Shown here piece by piece: positions 61,859-64,000 of a DNA stretch of 64,000 bases. How positions within the stretch are numbered: the first letter of the stretch is position 1; every line of letters begins with the position of its first letter. A model generated the notes under the pieces. The model did no database searches and was not told where the DNA came from. It was given only the letters and a program-made list of their open reading frames with translations. The stretch comes from Micromonospora sp. WMMD1155 (GTDB lineage Bacteria; Actinomycetota; Actinomycetes; Mycobacteriales; Micromonosporaceae): contig NZ_CP120742.1 in the NCBI RefSeq assembly GCF_029581275.1, positions 4,402,501 to 4,466,500 of the forward strand. Reading direction: 5' to 3'. Made by a program: the position numbers and the translations under genes.

Positions 61859-62495
61859 CCGGACCCGGTCCACCGCGAAGGCCCGTTCCCCAGGTGGGGA
61901 GCGGGCCTTCGTCGTGCTCGCGTCGCGGCTGGTCCACGGCCTGGCTCCCAGGTCAGCCCCGGACCGGCCCTGGCGAGGCGGTCACGGCCGTCTGGGTGTG
62001 CTGACGTGCCGTCGCGCCGGATGATCGACTCCACATCGGCGAGGTGGCGGTCACCGCGCGGCGGGATGCCGCCAGATCGGTGACCTGGTGTTGATCAAAT
62101 CGAGGGCCACGGCGGGAGTCGGCCGGTTGAGGTCAGGCGGCGCGGCGGGTGGGTCGGTGATGAGGTCAGGCGGCGCGGCGGGTGGGTCGGTGATGAGGTC
62201 AGGCGGCGCGGCGGGTGGGTCGGTGATGAGGTCAGGCGGCGCGGCGGGTGGGTCGGTGACGAGGTCAGGCGGCGCGGCGGGTGGGTCGGTAATGAGGTCA
62301 GGCGGCGCGGCGGGTGGGTCGGTGATGAGGTCAGGCGGCGCGGCGGGTGGGTCGGTGATGAGGTCAGGCGGCGCGGCGGGTGGGTCGGTGATGAGGTCAG
62401 GCGGCGCGGCGGGTGGGTCGGTGACGAGGTCAGGCGGCGCGGCGGGTGGGTCGGTGACGAGGTCAGGCGGCGCGGCGGGTGGGTCGGTGACGAGG
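61859..62495. other. 637-bp intergenic region: ctaF terminator and 33-bp repeat array
   Basis: Contains the ctaF terminator (61877-61910), about 220 bp of featureless sequence, and eleven of the twelve units of the 33-bp tandem repeat (62132 onward) lying downstream of the zinc-ribbon gene. No gene is supported; the long open frames through the array come from the 33-bp period. Confidence 0.75.
61877..61910 (+). terminator. Hairpin terminator of ctaC-ctaF
   Basis: 15-bp arms at 61877-61891 and 61896-61910 with one G-U pair, loop aggt, 18 bp after the ctaF stop. Confidence 0.85.
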
Positions 62496-62527
62496 TCAGG
62501 CGGCGCGGCGGGTGGGTCGGTGACGTC
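62132..62527. repeat. 33-bp tandem repeat, 12 copies, spanning the zinc-ribbon gene stop codon
   Basis: Twelve contiguous 33-bp units. They are near-identical and differ mainly at one position near the unit end (gatgag versus gacgag, plus one gtaatg). The last unit (62495-62527) encodes the final ten codons and stop of the minus-strand zinc-ribbon gene; the other eleven lie beyond the stop. Confidence 0.95.
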
Positions 62528-62699
62528 GGCCTTCGGCCAACCGGGGGACCGGGGCGATGAAGGTGGCGATCATCACGGCGGCACCACAGTCGGTGCAGAC
62601 CAGCTCGGGACAGTCGATGCCGTGGCCGTCGACGCAGGGCGGAGCCTCGAACGGTGCCACACCCTCGCAGACGTCGCAGTAGAGCTCGCGGTGCGACAC
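62496..62699 (-). CDS. Small zinc-ribbon protein
   Basis: A 67-residue protein starting at GTG (62699) with aggag 7 nt upstream. Two CxxC knuckles, C8-DV-C11 and C35-TD-C38, form a probable zinc ribbon; C22, H26 and C30 lie between (PPCVDGHGIDCPELVC). The hydrophobic VMIATFIAP follows the second knuckle. It looks like a conserved actinobacterial small protein; function unknown, perhaps nucleic-acid or protein binding. The last ten residues (HRPTRRAA end) are encoded by the terminal unit of the 33-bp array, so the C-terminus may vary between strains. Confidence 0.82.
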   Translation of the reverse strand: MSHRELYCDVCEGVAPFEAPPCVDGHGIDCPELVCTDCGAAVMIATFIAPVPRLAEGRRHRPTRRAA

Positions 62700-62863
62700 C
62701 GGCGTCTCCTCTCACTCCAGGCGAACCGCCCCCGGATGCGACAGCGACGCACGGACAGGAGCGGAGAACTACTCGCCTGTAGTTTTCGACGCGGGTCCGA
62801 CAAATCTCCGTCCGGAGGTCCTGCGTCGGCTGCTGAACGATCGCACCGCAGCACAGGACGGAT

Positions 62864-62937
62864 GATCCACTCGGGTTCCTTGATGACGCGGTGTCTCAGC
62901 GCGAGGACACCGCAGTTTCAAGGAACCCGAGTCGATC
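62864..62937. repeat. Nested inverted repeat downstream of trpD
   Basis: Outer 20-bp arms at 62864-62883 and 62918-62937 (one mismatch, GATC at both ends) enclose a second perfect 8-bp stem gcggtgtc/gacaccgc (62888-62895 and 62906-62913). Probable terminator-type element of the same kind as those at 8156 and 38768. Confidence 0.8.
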
Positions 62938-62940
62938 AAT

Positions 62941-63066
62941 CGCCGTGACGCCGGGGGAGGCCCGCCGTGACGCCGGGGGAGACCGCCGTGACGCCGGGGG
63001 AGACCGCCGTGACGCCGGGGGAGACCGCCGTGACGCCGGGGGAGACCGCCGTGACGCCGGCGCCGT
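62941..63066. repeat. 21-bp tandem repeat, about six copies, downstream of trpD
   Basis: Units of cgccgtgacgccgggggaga type at 62941 (22 bp), 62963, 62984, 63005, 63026 and a diverged last one at 63047. The array ends 10 bp from the trpD stop codon. Confidence 0.88.
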
Positions 63067-63075
63067 CGTGGCTGG

Positions 63076-64000
63076 TCAGGCGGCGGTGGCGGCCTTGACC
63101 CAGCGATCGAGGGTCGCGGCGGCAGCGCCCGAGTCGATCGACTCGGCGGCGCGGTCCAGGCCGGCGCGGAGTGCCTCGGTCAGGTCACCGTCCAACGGGC
63201 CCTGGGTCGCCAGCGCCGCTGCCGCGTTGACCAGTACGGCGTCCCGGACCGGGCCGGTCTCGCCGGCGAGGAGACGACGGGCCACGTCGGCGTTGTACGC
63301 GGCGTCACCGCCGCGCAGGTCACCGAGGGTGGCCCGGGGTACCCCCAGGTCCGTGGCGTCCAGCACGGCTTCGCGTACGGTGCCGCCCTGGGCCACCCAG
63401 ACCCGGGTCGGCGCGGCGGTGGTGAACTCGTCCAAACCGTCCTCGCCGCGCATCACGATCGCCGAGTCACCGCGGGCGGCGAAGACGCCGGCCATCACCG
63501 GGGCCATCCGGGAGTCGAAGCAGCCGACCGCTCCGGCGCGGGGGCGGGCCGGGTTGGTCAGTGGGCCGAGGAAGTTGAAGAAGGTGGGCACGCCCACCTC
63601 TCGGCGGACCGGACCGGCGTGCCGCATCCCGGGGTGGAACCGGGCCGCGAAGCAGAACCCGATGCCGGCCTCCTCGACACAGCGGGCCACCTGCTCCGGG
63701 CCGAGGTCCAGCGGGATGCCGAGGAATTCCAGCAGGTCGGCGGTGCCGCACAGCGAGGAGGCGGCCCGGTTGCCGTGCTTGACGACGCGGACGCCCGCGC
63801 CGGCGACCACCAGCGCGGTCATCGTGGAGATGTTCACCGTGTGGGCGAGGTCACCGCCGGTGCCGACCACGTCGAGCGCGGTGTCGCGCAGGTCGTCGGA
63901 GAGCACCACCGGGACGGAGCGGCCCAGCATCGCCTGCACCAGGCCGCCCAGCTCGGCCGGGGTCTCGCCCTTGGCCCGCAGCGCCACGGCGAAGCCGGCG
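63076..64000 (-). CDS. trpD: Anthranilate phosphoribosyltransferase TrpD (5' end beyond window)
   Basis: The frame stays open to the right edge, giving about 308 of an expected 350 residues; roughly 40 N-terminal residues are missing. It transfers phosphoribose from PRPP to anthranilate in tryptophan synthesis. Diagnostic motifs are [16 protein letters not shown], the PRPP loop [50 protein letters not shown] and [11 protein letters not shown]. The apparent start 13 bp from the edge is an internal Val (GTG), not the true start. No other trp genes are in view. Downstream are short tandem repeats and a large hairpin. Confidence 0.95.
   Translation of the reverse strand, partial: AGFAVALRAKGETPAELGGLVQAMLGRSVPVVLSDDLRDTALDVVGTGGDLAHTVNISTMTALVVAGAGVRVVKHGNRAASSLCGTADLLEFLGIPLDLGPEQVARCVEEAGIGFCFAARFHPGMRHAGPVRREVGVPTFFNFLGPLTNPARPRAGAVGCFDSRMAPVMAGVFAARGDSAIVMRGEDGLDEFTTAAPTRVWVAQGGTVREAVLDATDLGVPRATLGDLRGGDAAYNADVARRLLAGETGPVRDAVLVNAAAALATQGPLDGDLTEALRAGLDRAAESIDSGAAAATLDRWVKAATAA

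Larger units (their letters stand above)
62700..63075. other. 376-bp intergenic region with inverted repeat and 21-bp repeats
   Basis: Lies between trpD (downstream side) and the zinc-ribbon gene start. It holds a nested inverted repeat (62864-62937) and about six 21-bp tandem units (62941-63066). The promoter of the zinc-ribbon gene should lie in 62700-62860, but no clear hexamers were seen. Confidence 0.65.

Noticed and set aside
62088..62948. 286-residue plus-strand ORF with SGGAAGGSVMR repeats
   Set aside because: Produced by the 33-bp array; no ribosome-binding site, and the supported gene here is the minus-strand zinc-ribbon gene.
62132..63066. Possible CRISPR array (regular repeats)
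   Set aside because: Units are contiguous with no unique spacers, and no cas genes are present.

Overview
The window is a high-GC actinobacterial chromosome segment. Nearly every codon ends in G or C, GTG and TTG starts are frequent, GC-rich hairpin terminators lack U-tracts, and gene content and order match a Micromonospora-like member of the Micromonosporaceae (genus inferred, not proven). Most of it is conserved core chromosome. From memory of the M. tuberculosis map, the gene series trpD, ctaF, ctaC, adenosine kinase, erpA, glycerate kinase, cobT, cobS, gcvT, pepA, sucB, epimerase, lipB, lipA, DUF4191, RDD, glnA, glnE follows the Rv2192c-Rv2221c block, read in reverse here and interrupted by accessory genes. 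No prophage, IS element, integrase, CRISPR array, tRNA or rRNA was seen.

Layout. 1-8.2 kb: the end of a glutamine amidotransferase, glnE, a polytopic membrane protein and two tandem MptB-like GT-C mannosyltransferases. 8.2-13 kb: a PadR/membrane-protein pair, glnA with a GlnR-type operator, RDD and DUF4191 genes. 13-18 kb: a large LuxR-type ATPase regulator and a GT-C glycosyltransferase. 18-27 kb: lipA, an archaeal-type AspRS behind a canonical T-box leader, lipB, a secreted beta-propeller protein, a membrane glycosyltransferase, a secreted PHB depolymerase and an epimerase. 27-32 kb: aldo/keto reductase with divergent MerR regulator, hemerythrin, LtrA and an SDR. 32-43 kb: sucB-lpdA, a small protein, pepA, gcvT, a DUF2314 protein, cobS and a CobU-CobT fusion. 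43-53 kb: Ser/Thr kinase, a small protein coupled to a site-2 protease, AKR, a 1552-residue disordered/WG-repeat protein and a DUF3043 protein. 53-64 kb: murA, nadA, glycerate kinase, erpA, adenosine kinase, tusA-cysteine desulfurase, ctaC-ctaF, a small zinc-ribbon protein and partial trpD.

Functional links. glnA (glutamine synthetase) and glnE (its adenylylating/deadenylylating enzyme) lie 6 kb apart, and glnA carries a GlnR operator. lipB and lipA make the lipoyl cofactor needed by SucB (two lipoyl domains) and the glycine cleavage system (gcvT), with lpdA as the shared E3. The CobU-CobT fusion and CobS carry out the last steps of cobalamin assembly. ErpA, cysteine desulfurase and TusA belong to Fe-S/sulfur handling and could serve LipA and NadA.

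The most notable non-coding signals are: (1) a T-box riboswitch with an Asp (GAC) specifier and a UGGC acceptor-binding sequence upstream of the second-type AspRS; (2) three genes whose stop codon lies inside a tandem repeat that continues downstream, the clearest being 12 x 33 bp; (3) long intergenic inverted repeats at gene 3' ends, two of which share an identical 19-nt core 30 kb apart; (4) a 14-copy heptanucleotide repeat.
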